From contig JASJCR010000005.1 in the NCBI GenBank assembly GCA_030065875.1, positions 16,460 to 80,459 on the forward strand: DNA of 64,000 bases. The letters are read 5' to 3'. The translations under genes were made by a program, and so were the position numbers. The stretch is from Ardenticatenaceae bacterium (lineage in GTDB: Bacteria > Chloroflexota > Anaerolineae > Promineifilales > Promineifilaceae). The notes under the pieces are model-generated. The model was not told where the DNA came from and did not search any database. It was given only the letters and a program-made list of their open reading frames with translations. This document shows, piece by piece, positions 34,362 through 42,365 of the stretch (positions are counted from its first letter, which is position 1; each line of letters begins with the position of its first letter).

Positions 34362-35447
34362 ATGAAAGCTGCAATTTGCTATGATTTTTCCAAACCCCTT
34401 GTTGTAGAAGAGGTTACCCTCGATCCACCCCAAGTGGGGGAGATCAAGGTTAAAGTCGCGGCCTGCGCCATTTGTCACAGCGATATTCACGCCATAAAAG
34501 GCTCCTGGGGAGGGAATTTACCCCTTGTGGCCGGTCACGAAGCGGCCGGTGTTGTGGCTGAGATCGGTCCCGGGGTTGATCGAGTCAAGGTCGGAGACCA
34601 TGTAGTGATTACCCTGCTGCGCTCCTGTGGACGCTGTTTTTACTGCGCGGCCGGCCGGCCGTACAACTGCGAAGGAGAATTTGCCCTATCGCGGGAAACG
34701 CGTCTCTTTAATCAAAACCGAGAGCCGCTGGTTCAGGGATTAAACACCGCGGCATTTGCCGAATATACCGTTATCGATCAATCACAGGTGGTTACGGTTC
34801 CGGCCGATTTGCCTTTTGATCAAGCTTCTTTGCTGGCTTGCGGGGTGATTACCGGCCTGGGCGCAGTGGTTAACACGGTGCAGATCGAAACCGGGAGTCA
34901 GGTGGTGGTGATCGGCTGTGGGGGCGTGGGCTTAAACAGCGTTCAAGGTGCGGTTTTATCTGGAGCAAGCAAAATTATCGCCGTTGATCTACTGGACGAC
35001 AAGCTGGAAGCGGCCCATCAATTTGGCGCCACGCACGGAATTAACGGCCGGAAGGTCGACGCCGTTAAAAGGGTCATGGAAATAACCAATGGCCGAGGAG
35101 CTGACTACGCTTTTGTAGCGGCCGGCAGTTCCCGGGCGATCCAGCAGGGGAGCGAAATGGTGCGTCCTGGAGGGACGGCCGTCATTGTCGGCATGCCGGC
35201 CAATGATGACGTGACCGTGCCGATTAACGCCCACACGATGACGTACGGCCGCACCCTGATCGGCAGCAAGATGGGCTCCACGCGGCTGACCCATGATGTG
35301 CCGTTTTTGGTGGAATTACACCGGCAGGGCCGTCTCAAACTGGCCGAATTAATCAGCGGCCGCTATTCGCTTGACCAGATTAACGAGGCCATTGCCGATG
35401 TTACGGCCGGGAATGCCCTGCGTAACGTGATTGTCTTTGACGATTGA
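34362..35447 (+). CDS. Zinc-dependent alcohol dehydrogenase
   Basis: A 361-aa medium-chain dehydrogenase. Catalytic zinc ligands are in CAICHSD and GHEAAG; the structural zinc loop is CGRCFYCAAGRPYNC, complete. The cofactor motif is VVIGCGGVGLN followed by an acidic D, which suggests NAD. It resembles class III or aryl-alcohol dehydrogenases. The enolase-superfamily gene starts 34 bases downstream, so the two may act in one sugar or alcohol pathway. The 216-base gap before it has no clear promoter. Confidence 0.9.
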   Translation: MKAAICYDFSKPLVVEEVTLDPPQVGEIKVKVAACAICHSDIHAIKGSWGGNLPLVAGHEAAGVVAEIGPGVDRVKVGDHVVITLLRSCGRCFYCAAGRPYNCEGEFALSRETRLFNQNREPLVQGLNTAAFAEYTVIDQSQVVTVPADLPFDQASLLACGVITGLGAVVNTVQIETGSQVVVIGCGGVGLNSVQGAVLSGASKIIAVDLLDDKLEAAHQFGATHGINGRKVDAVKRVMEITNGRGADYAFVAAGSSRAIQQGSEMVRPGGTAVIVGMPANDDVTVPINAHTMTYGRTLIGSKMGSTRLTHDVPFLVELHRQGRLKLAELISGRYSLDQINEAIADVTAGNALRNVIVFDD

Positions 35448-35481
35448 CCTGCTAATCCATCGCAATGGGTGACACCCAACT

Positions 35482-36672
35482 ATGAAAATCACCGATATTA
35501 AAACATTTGTTGTCGAAAATCCGCCGCCCCATTTTGGCGGCCCGTACTTCATTTTTGTCAAACTCATCACCAGTGGAGGTCTTGAGGGGGTCGGTGAAGC
35601 ATACGGCGTGCCGTTTGGTCCCCATACGGTGGCACGAATGATCGAAGATGTTGGCGAACGATTTGTCATCGGGTTTGATCCGTTCAAAATTGAGTCGCTG
35701 TGGCGCATTGTTTATTCAAGCGGTTATACACAGCATCCGGATTTGTCGTTGATGGGGGTGTTGAGCGCTATCGAAATGGCCTGTTGGGACATCATCGGTA
35801 AATCGCTCGACAAACCGGTGTATGAGTTACTCGGTGGGCAAATTTACGAAAAACTGCGTTCGTATACGTATTTGTATCCCGCGGCCGATCAAGCTGATGA
35901 CGAATCGGTTTATTATGAGGCGGATTTGGCGGCCGAACGGGCGGCTGCCTATGTCGAAATGGGATTTACGGCCGTCAAGTTTGACCCTCTTTATCCGTAC
36001 ACCGCCTTTGACCCTCGCCAGCCGTCTATGACCTTGCTTGATAGAGCCGAAGCGTTTGTCAAAAAGATTCGGGAAGCGGTTGGCAGTCGGGCCGACCTGC
36101 TGGTCGGGACGCACGGCCAGTTTACAACCGCGGGTGCGATTCGGGTGGCGCGGCGGATTGAACCGTATGATCCCCTGTGGTTTGAAGAGCCGGTTCCACC
36201 GGAAAATGAAAATGAGATGGCGAAAGTGGCTGCAGCCACTTCTGTGCCCATTGCAACTGGCGAAAGATTAACCACCAAATACGATTTTGCCCGAATTTTG
36301 CGAGCGGGATCCGCTTCGATTTTGCAAATGGATCTGGGGCGGGTTGGCGGGTTGCTTGAAGCGAAAAAAATTGCCGGAATGGCCGAAGCACACTATGCGC
36401 AAATTGCCCCTCACCTCTACTGCGGCCCGATCGTTGGCGCGGCCAATATCCAGCTGGCCGCCTGCAGCCCCAATTTTCTAATTCTGGAAGGGATTGAAAC
36501 GTGGGGCGGGTTTCACGCCAAAATCTTAAAAAAATCGATCGTGTGGCAGGATGGGTACATCTTACCTCCAACTGAACCCGGTTTGGGGGTCGAATTAAAT
36601 GAGGAGGTGGCGGTTCGTTACCCGTATGCCGGTCACGACCGCCATCTTAACCCGCAAGAGCGGCCGCTATAA
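35482..36672 (+). CDS. Mandelate racemase/muconate lactonizing enzyme family (sugar-acid dehydratase-like)
   Basis: A 396-aa enolase-superfamily enzyme. The capping domain is N-terminal (GEAYGVPFG, SAIEMACWDIIGKSLDKPVYELLGG). The barrel has the base region AVKFDP, metal ligands around LVGTHGQ, WFEEPVPPEN and ATGERL, and late catalytic APHLYCGPI. This set fits D-galactonate dehydratase-like or galactarolactone cycloisomerase-like members. Its stop overlaps the end of the convergent SDR by six bases. Substrate is not fixed by sequence. Confidence 0.9.
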   Translation: MKITDIKTFVVENPPPHFGGPYFIFVKLITSGGLEGVGEAYGVPFGPHTVARMIEDVGERFVIGFDPFKIESLWRIVYSSGYTQHPDLSLMGVLSAIEMACWDIIGKSLDKPVYELLGGQIYEKLRSYTYLYPAADQADDESVYYEADLAAERAAAYVEMGFTAVKFDPLYPYTAFDPRQPSMTLLDRAEAFVKKIREAVGSRADLLVGTHGQFTTAGAIRVARRIEPYDPLWFEEPVPPENENEMAKVAAATSVPIATGERLTTKYDFARILRAGSASILQMDLGRVGGLLEAKKIAGMAEAHYAQIAPHLYCGPIVGAANIQLAACSPNFLILEGIETWGGFHAKILKKSIVWQDGYILPPTEPGLGVELNEEVAVRYPYAGHDRHLNPQERPL

Positions 36673-37485
36673 TTTGACCCTTTGCCGGGCCTCTAAATTT
36701 GCAACAGCGTTGGTGAACATGATGCCGTTTACCAGGCGCATGAGCGAAGGGGGAGCAAGTCGATCAAAAATCCGGAACAGCAGGCCCGAAAGATGGATTG
36801 GCCGGTTGGCTTTAAGCGCGCGCAGCCCCTCTGCAGCTGTTTGGGCAGCCGACAGCGGTTTGAGGGGCAATTTTTCCAGATCAAAACCGAATTTTTCCAA
36901 CACAGGAGTATCCGTCGGGCCGGGCTGCAAGACCGTGACGTGAACCCCGTGTGGTTTCCATTCGGCATTGAGGGCCTGCCCAAATCCATCGATGTACGAT
37001 TTTGTCCCGGAATCGTTGGCCATAAATGGGATCCCGCTTTGCGCCCCCATGGCTGAGACAAGCAAAATTCCTCCATAACCTTGGGTAATAAACCGTTGGC
37101 CAAAATGATGGGTCAGCTTCATCGTTGCCACGACGTTGAGATGAATGATGTTCATCAGGGTTTGCTGTTTGAGCTCGGCAAATTGACCCGGTTGGCCGGT
37201 GCCGGCGTTGGATATCAAGGTGCCGATGGAAAGGTTTTTTGTCTGGTGAATGATCTGTTCAACGGCTGCCTCTTCAGTTAAATCGGCGGCGATGACCAGT
37301 GTTTGCACCCCAAATTGCTCTTCGAGGGTGGCTGCCAATTGATGAAGGCGGTCTTCGCGTCGGGCGATCAGCACCAGATGAAGGCCGTTTTTGGCCAGAT
37401 GATAGGCAAACGCCTCGCCAATACCGGCCGAGGCACCGGTGATAACTGCCCAAGGGCCAAATTTATTCTTATCTATCTTAACCAT
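36667..37485 (-). CDS. Short-chain dehydrogenase with altered catalytic site
   Basis: A 272-aa classical-type SDR. The cofactor motif VITGASAGIGEAFA (14-27), ISNAG (91-95) and S144 are normal. At the catalytic YxxxK position it reads DSGTK: D158 (codon GAT, 37014-37012) replaces Tyr, while K162 remains. One base change from TAT would explain it. It may be inactive, act differently, or be a sequence error. A CAGAAT-4-ATTCTG operator lies 23 bases upstream of its ATG, matching one before the TetR gene, so this is the regulator's target. Confidence 0.88.
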   Translation of the reverse strand: MVKIDKNKFGPWAVITGASAGIGEAFAYHLAKNGLHLVLIARREDRLHQLAATLEEQFGVQTLVIAADLTEEAAVEQIIHQTKNLSIGTLISNAGTGQPGQFAELKQQTLMNIIHLNVVATMKLTHHFGQRFITQGYGGILLVSAMGAQSGIPFMANDSGTKSYIDGFGQALNAEWKPHGVHVTVLQPGPTDTPVLEKFGFDLEKLPLKPLSAAQTAAEGLRALKANRPIHLSGLLFRIFDRLAPPSLMRLVNGIMFTNAVANLEARQRVKL

Positions 37486-37507
37486 AAAATTGAGTCTCCT
37501 TTTATTT

Positions 37508-37523
37508 CAGAATATAAATTCTG
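37508..37523. promoter_or_regulatory. TetR operator before the SDR gene
   Basis: CAGAAT-ATAA-ATTCTG, the same inverted repeat as at 38134-38155. It lies between the SDR start and the TetR stop. Confidence 0.7.
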
Positions 37524-37547
37524 TAATTGATAAAAAAATTTAGCGGA

Positions 37548-38126
37548 TTATTTTAACGTTTCAAGAGCGACCAAAATTAAATGGTCAATCGAATCCGCTG
37601 AGTCCTGAGCACGCAGACCGGCCAAATACCCTCTGACGACACCTACCAAAAAATCCGCCTGTCTTTCAACATCCATCGAGCTGGAAATTTCTGCAGCCTG
37701 TTGAGCGTTGGTCAGCGCGTGAACAAATGCGTGCTTCAGCCGGCCAAAGTGGGCGGTTATCGCAGCCACAACAGCCTCTGATGGCCGGCTTAATTCAAGT
37801 GAACTATTGCCGATCAAACAACCCCTGGGTGAATCACTATAGACATCTTGTTGGAGCAGCTCAAAGTAGTGAATGACGCTGGACAAGGCCGCTTCGGGCG
37901 CCTCTAGTGGGGCAATCATATTCGAGATAAAATGATCCGCATAAAATTGTATCGCTTTTTCAAATAACGCTTCTTTATCGCCAAATTCAGTGTAGAGGCT
38001 GTAGCGGTTGACCCCCGTGGCCCTTACTATATCGTCAATTGACGTGGCCCTGTATCCATTCTGCCAGAAAAAAGCCATTGTTTTCTGTAAAGCTTCCTGG
38101 GGATCAAAATTTCTGGGTCTTGCCAT
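37548..38126 (-). CDS. TetR/AcrR-family transcriptional regulator
   Basis: A 192-aa repressor. The HTH domain covers residues 1-55 (MARPRNFDPQEALQKTMAFF, TSIDDIVRATGVNRYSLYTEFGDKEALF). The C-terminal region has the PRGCLIGNSSLE motif of the AefR/YxaF-like branch. It precedes the SDR gene on the same strand and a matching palindrome lies before each gene, so it very likely controls itself and the SDR, perhaps in answer to a reactive carbonyl or aromatic compound. Confidence 0.92.
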   Translation of the reverse strand: MARPRNFDPQEALQKTMAFFWQNGYRATSIDDIVRATGVNRYSLYTEFGDKEALFEKAIQFYADHFISNMIAPLEAPEAALSSVIHYFELLQQDVYSDSPRGCLIGNSSLELSRPSEAVVAAITAHFGRLKHAFVHALTNAQQAAEISSSMDVERQADFLVGVVRGYLAGLRAQDSADSIDHLILVALETLK

Positions 38127-38133
38127 ATGCTTG

Positions 38134-38155
38134 TTTCAGAATTAATATTCTGAAA
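38134..38155. promoter_or_regulatory. TetR operator before its own gene
   Basis: TTTCAGAAT-TAAT-ATTCTGAAA: nine-base arms with a four-base centre, eight bases upstream of the TetR ATG. The inner CAGAAT-4-ATTCTG repeats at 37508-37523. Confidence 0.75.
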
Positions 38156-38264
38156 TAGAATACAATGCAATGGCCATCTTGTCAATATGATCACCTTTGA
38201 CAAAGTTGATAAGATAATTATGATTTAGATCATATGTTCTGTGTGATAGTTTAGAGAGGATGTC

Positions 38265-38630
38265 ATGAAGGTATTGGGTATTCGTTTTTCAGTAGTAAAC
38301 AAGGAAGCCAGCGCTCTGGCTGATTTTTTGGGTTCAAATGGATTGGGTCTGCCGGAACAGGATTTGGGAATGGGGGATGCGGAAGGATTTTTTGGCGCGG
38401 TATTCCCGGCCGGGGAGCACAGCTGGATTGAAATGTGGCAGGAAGGGGAAGGTATGGAGGCGACCATCATGCTCCACATCGTCACCGATGATGCTGACGC
38501 GTGGGCGGAACAGGCAAAAGCGAATGGACTCAACCCGCACGGCCCGACTGACGCCCATGGAGAACGGATCTATTATCTTCAGGGACCGGGCGGGCTGCCC
38601 ATCGCATTTTTGTCAAAACTGCCCTCATAA
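38265..38630 (+). CDS. VOC-family (glyoxalase-fold) protein
   Basis: A 121-aa protein of the vicinal-oxygen-chelate superfamily: paired beta-alpha-beta-beta-beta modules with FSVVNKEASALADFLGSNGLG and LHIVTDDADAWAEQAKANGLNP, ending IYYLQGPGGLPIAFL. Metal-binding residues are not all present, so it may bind a ligand or act as an isomerase or dioxygenase. GAGAGG precedes the ATG. It is divergent from the TetR gene and could be under the operator at 38134. Confidence 0.8.
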   Translation: MKVLGIRFSVVNKEASALADFLGSNGLGLPEQDLGMGDAEGFFGAVFPAGEHSWIEMWQEGEGMEATIMLHIVTDDADAWAEQAKANGLNPHGPTDAHGERIYYLQGPGGLPIAFLSKLPS

Positions 38631-38788
38631 CGGGGTGAGACAGGCGATATTTTTTAAAATTCACTTATGAAGCGCCTGGCAATTGATCAAACTGTTTCTT
38701 ATTTTGCACTTTTCGGGTCTACTATGAAACGTTCTTTCATGGGCAATCCCCTATGATGGAAGGGCCATAGGAAATAGGAGAGAAAAGC

Positions 38789-40015
38789 ATGCAAAATAGA
38801 GCTTTGATTTATACCTGCTTGAGTTTGGTTATTGGGTTGACGGCTGCCGTTTGGATGGGTCATCTGGCTCAGCCGGCGACGGCCGAACCGGCCGCCCCAA
38901 CAGCTGCCAACTTAGTGCCCAAATATTGCGATACCTGGTTCTTATCGGGCGTAAATGTGCCCTGGCAAAATACCGGGTATGGGGCTGATTTTGGGACTGT
39001 TGAGGAGTGGGGGCAACATCTGTATTCTGCGGAACAAACCGAGGCGATGTTTGCGGAGCTGCAGGCGGCCGGGGTTAATACCGTACGCTGGTGGGTGTTT
39101 ACCGACGGCCGGGGAGCACCCGAATTTAGCGCCAATAATGGTGGCACGGTGACCGGTTTGGACGCAAACTTTTTGCCCAGCATGGCCAGCGCCGTGCAGC
39201 TTGCCGATCAGTATAATATTTACATTGTGTTTAGCCTGTGGGATTTTGCCATGCTGTTTAATGACAGCACCGCTTTTGATCGAGGCGAACATGCGGGTGG
39301 CCATCGCAATCTCTTTGTCAATAGCAGCGCGCGGCAGTCGTTTATCGATAACGCCCTGCTGCCCATGCTGGCCCACCCGGTTGGTGGATACACGATAGGC
39401 ACTCATCCCCATATTTTTGCCTGGGAAATTATGAATGAGCCGGAATGGACGGTATCTGAATTGGATGCGGTGGATTCACGGGTGCCACAGCCGGTTTCAT
39501 TGGCCCAAATGCAGCGCTTCGTGGCTGAGCTTTCCTCGGTTATCCATCAAAACTCAACGCAGATGGTGACGGTGGGAAGCGCTGCCCTCAAATGGAACAG
39601 CGATACGGCGCTGGGAGCAACCGGCAATATTTGGGCGGATGATCAGCTTGCCCCCTATGCGGCCGATGGAACCCTCGACTTTTATCAGGTCCATTACTAT
39701 CACTGGATGGATGGGGATGGGGTTAACTGGTCATTTTCACCCCTGGTAAACTCTTTTGCTGACGCCAGCCTCGACAAGCCGACCGTTATCGGAGAGTTTT
39801 CCGCCAATGAAGACAACATGAATCAATTTTTAACCGGTCTGCTCGATAATGGTTATGCCGGAGCATGGTCATGGGGATATGAACAGGTCGACGCCCACGG
39901 TGGCTGGGCGGACAGCAAAGCGGGGTATACCACCTTTAATCAAAATAATCGGTCGATCACCAATATCGCCAACGTGTGTACACCGGCCGCGTATATTCCA
40001 ACGGTCGTTCGGTAG
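38789..40015 (+). CDS. Secreted GH5-like glycoside hydrolase
   Basis: A 408-aa secreted enzyme. Residues 1-32 are a signal peptide (LSLVIGLTAAVWMGHLAQPATA). The barrel has NTVRWWVF, the acid/base in IFAWEIMNEPEW (E217) and the nucleophile in PTVIGEFSAN (E336), the usual pair of GH5/mannanase-like enzymes. The substrate is probably a beta-linked glucan or mannan, not provable here. The C-terminus AAYIPTVVR resembles the LPLV-type tails of other exported proteins in the window. AGGAG precedes the ATG; a terminator follows. Confidence 0.85.
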   Translation: MQNRALIYTCLSLVIGLTAAVWMGHLAQPATAEPAAPTAANLVPKYCDTWFLSGVNVPWQNTGYGADFGTVEEWGQHLYSAEQTEAMFAELQAAGVNTVRWWVFTDGRGAPEFSANNGGTVTGLDANFLPSMASAVQLADQYNIYIVFSLWDFAMLFNDSTAFDRGEHAGGHRNLFVNSSARQSFIDNALLPMLAHPVGGYTIGTHPHIFAWEIMNEPEWTVSELDAVDSRVPQPVSLAQMQRFVAELSSVIHQNSTQMVTVGSAALKWNSDTALGATGNIWADDQLAPYAADGTLDFYQVHYYHWMDGDGVNWSFSPLVNSFADASLDKPTVIGEFSANEDNMNQFLTGLLDNGYAGAWSWGYEQVDAHGGWADSKAGYTTFNQNNRSITNIANVCTPAAYIPTVVR

Positions 40016-40041
40016 GGTGCTGCATTTCATAAATGATATTG

Positions 40042-40115
40042 GCCGCGGATTTCGCGGATAATCACGATTTTTCTCTTTAATCGGGGAATATCCGTGCCAT
40101 CCGCGGCTGTTTTTT
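40042..40115 (+). terminator. Terminator built from a dispersed repeat
   Basis: GCCGCGGAT (40042-40050) and ATCCGCGGC (40099-40107) pair, and a T-run follows (40110-40115). The phrase ATCCGTGCCATCCGCGGCT also occurs at 32375-32393, so it is a repeat family used as a terminator. Confidence 0.6.
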
Positions 40116-40147
40116 AAAAGCGATCCACTTAATCTAGGGCAATAGGT

Positions 40148-42121
40148 TTACTGGCCGATGGGCAGCCGAACGCGATTCTCTTTGAGATCAAGTGAAGGAT
40201 CAACCTGTGCCGCTAGTCGTTCAATAGTCAGTGGATCATACCATCCCAGGCCAACGGTGACGTCATCTGCGGTTAGCCCATCCGGCAAGGAAAAAGAGAA
40301 AGAATCGACGAAGCGTTCTCCTTTTCGCCACAGAACGGTTGGATAACAAGGTTGGCGATCAACCTGAAAGATCGGCGTTTCGTTTTCTTTTTCGGATAGG
40401 TAAACGTGTATAAACATCGTTTGGTCAACCGCCGGCCGGTCTAAGGCTTCCCAAACGAAGGTTAATTGATCATCAATCAACTCCCAGCGAAGCAGCTGAA
40501 TATGCTCACCAAATTGGGCGGGCAGCGGCTTTCCGGCTAGCTGAGGTTTCGCCTCGGCCGGAATGGTCAGGGTTTTAAGAATCTCCCCGCCATCGCGTGG
40601 ATGGATTAAGGGCGTGTCGACAACGGCCGTGGGGTAAACCGCTTGATACGGGATCAGGGCATCTTTGGCTAGCCTCTGATCGACCATGATCATGTTGATC
40701 TGCTCGATTGGAGGCAAGACCAGACACGGGGGTGAGGGGATTGCGTGTGGTGAGGGTGGGCGCAGATTGTAAACCGGTTCTGCACCGTACAGAGTTTGGG
40801 GAATAAAATAACTGTTGATCTCTGGTGCCAGCGATTGACCAAATTGGGAGATTTCCCACTGGGCGACCTGAAAATCATCGTACAGCTGTGGATGTTCCGA
40901 CCAGACGGCAAAATAATCGGAATAGGTGCGCTGAAAGCCCAGCAGCAGAAGCAGGCCGATGACGACCGTTCCAACATGACGGCGCAGCTGGTTGCCGTAG
41001 GTGGCCAGCTGCCAGGCTGCTGAACCGGCTGCAGCCGGCAACGCGGCTGCGGCCACAAAAAAGCGGGTGTAGGTTGGTGCGCCATCGGTCAGGACGATCG
41101 GCAAAAGACCAACCACCAACCAGCACAACAGCACGCGATTTGAAAAAGAGATCCGGAACGAGCGGACCCAGGTAATCAATAAACCACCCAGACCAATCCA
41201 GAATATGAGGGACAAAAATGGATCAAATACCGGCCGACCGGGCAAATTGTGACGAGCCAGCTGATCTCCAAAGCCCGGAACAGATAAACCCGCCAACGTT
41301 CGGCCGCTGTTGCGCAGCAGGGCCAAGGGGATTGATTCGGCCCCTTCCCCAAGGGTGTTGTAGGTGGTCACGGCCGCTCGAGCGGTTAGCTGATCCCAAT
41401 TTTGGCCAAAGAAGAGGAGCAGTGGGGCACCGATCAGCAGAGCGATGGCCACGATCAGCAAAAAACGTCCCAGATGGGTAGAGAACCAAAACGAGGGGAA
41501 AATCTTGTGAGGGTTAGGATTCCGGAAGGAGGGGTGCCAGGTCAAGACAAACCAGTAAACGGCCGCTGCGGCAACGGGCACGAATCGGCCGGTATCAAAC
41601 GTGTAAATCGATACGCCCAGCACCACGCCCAGCAAAATAGTGCGCCACCAGCGCGGTGGTGAAACCAGCAGCCATAAGGCAACAAGGGAAGCCGGAAGCG
41701 GCAGCATCGATTCAAACCCCAGGCGGCTAAAGTGTAAAAAGGGATAGAGAATCGCCAGGATATACGCCCCGAGCAGCGCTTTTCCTTCATTTTTATGGGG
41801 GCCGTCCAGGTTAAAAATCGCCCGAAAAGTAAAAAAAGCCAGGGGAACACACAAGGTCCCAACGGTGGCAATGGCGTAGCGAATTGCGCGAGGATTGTCG
41901 CTCATCTGCTGCCATACCCGGGTCAAGTAAACCACGGCCGGGTGCATCCCCCCAAATCCGGCCGAGAAATAAATTTGATTTCCAGCGTCGCGGGCCGCCA
42001 GAGTGACCCAACCTTCATCGAACCACAACCCCGGTGGGAGCGTATCCAGCTGCCAGAAGCGGAGCCAGCCGGCCAAGAGGGTGATAGAAGTCAGATAGAG
42101 AGGAGTAGCGTAGCGGGTCAT
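40148..42121 (-). CDS. GT39-like integral membrane glycosyltransferase
   Basis: A 657-aa polytopic protein. The first loop carries PPGLWFDEGWVTLAA, the acidic motif of dolichyl-phosphate-mannose/ArnT-type transferases. About 10-11 hydrophobic segments fill residues 5-400, followed by a soluble C-terminal part of beta type (about 490-657). It probably moves a sugar from a lipid carrier to a surface polymer or protein. Acceptor unknown. Its 5' side is a long heptamer tract; no ribosome site is seen. Confidence 0.8.
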   Translation of the reverse strand: MTRYATPLYLTSITLLAGWLRFWQLDTLPPGLWFDEGWVTLAARDAGNQIYFSAGFGGMHPAVVYLTRVWQQMSDNPRAIRYAIATVGTLCVPLAFFTFRAIFNLDGPHKNEGKALLGAYILAILYPFLHFSRLGFESMLPLPASLVALWLLVSPPRWWRTILLGVVLGVSIYTFDTGRFVPVAAAAVYWFVLTWHPSFRNPNPHKIFPSFWFSTHLGRFLLIVAIALLIGAPLLLFFGQNWDQLTARAAVTTYNTLGEGAESIPLALLRNSGRTLAGLSVPGFGDQLARHNLPGRPVFDPFLSLIFWIGLGGLLITWVRSFRISFSNRVLLCWLVVGLLPIVLTDGAPTYTRFFVAAAALPAAAGSAAWQLATYGNQLRRHVGTVVIGLLLLLGFQRTYSDYFAVWSEHPQLYDDFQVAQWEISQFGQSLAPEINSYFIPQTLYGAEPVYNLRPPSPHAIPSPPCLVLPPIEQINMIMVDQRLAKDALIPYQAVYPTAVVDTPLIHPRDGGEILKTLTIPAEAKPQLAGKPLPAQFGEHIQLLRWELIDDQLTFVWEALDRPAVDQTMFIHVYLSEKENETPIFQVDRQPCYPTVLWRKGERFVDSFSFSLPDGLTADDVTVGLGWYDPLTIERLAAQVDPSLDLKENRVRLPIGQ

Positions 42122-42170
42122 CAGGTGCCAAGTTTAAAGTTAAAAGAGGAAAGTGAAAAGGAGATCGGGT

Positions 42171-42254
42171 GTTGGGTGATAGGTGAAGGGTGAAAGGTGG
42201 AAGGTGGAAGGTGATAGGTGGAAGGTGAAAGGTGGAAGGTGAAAGGTGGAAGGC
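42171..42254. repeat. Heptamer tandem tract (GGTGAAA/GGTGGAA type)
   Basis: About twelve units with a strict 7-base period: GGTGATA, GGTGAAG, GGTGAAA, GGTGGAA and variants. It fills the gap between the divergent GT39-like and NAD+ synthetase genes. Near 42344-42357 a second short tract, GGACTCA GGACTTC, lies just before the nadE start. Confidence 0.85.
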
Positions 42255-42365
42255 GATTGACAAAGGGGGGTGACTGGGCCATAATTAGTGTATTAATTAC
42301 ACAAAATAGACGGTTTTAAATTACCATCTCTTTTTACTTTAAACAAAGGACTCAGGACTTCTTTT

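Noticed and set aside
42015..42263. 82-codon minus-strand frame rich in HLPP/HLSP repeats
   Set aside because: It is a translation of the heptamer tract and runs into the GT39-like gene out of frame.
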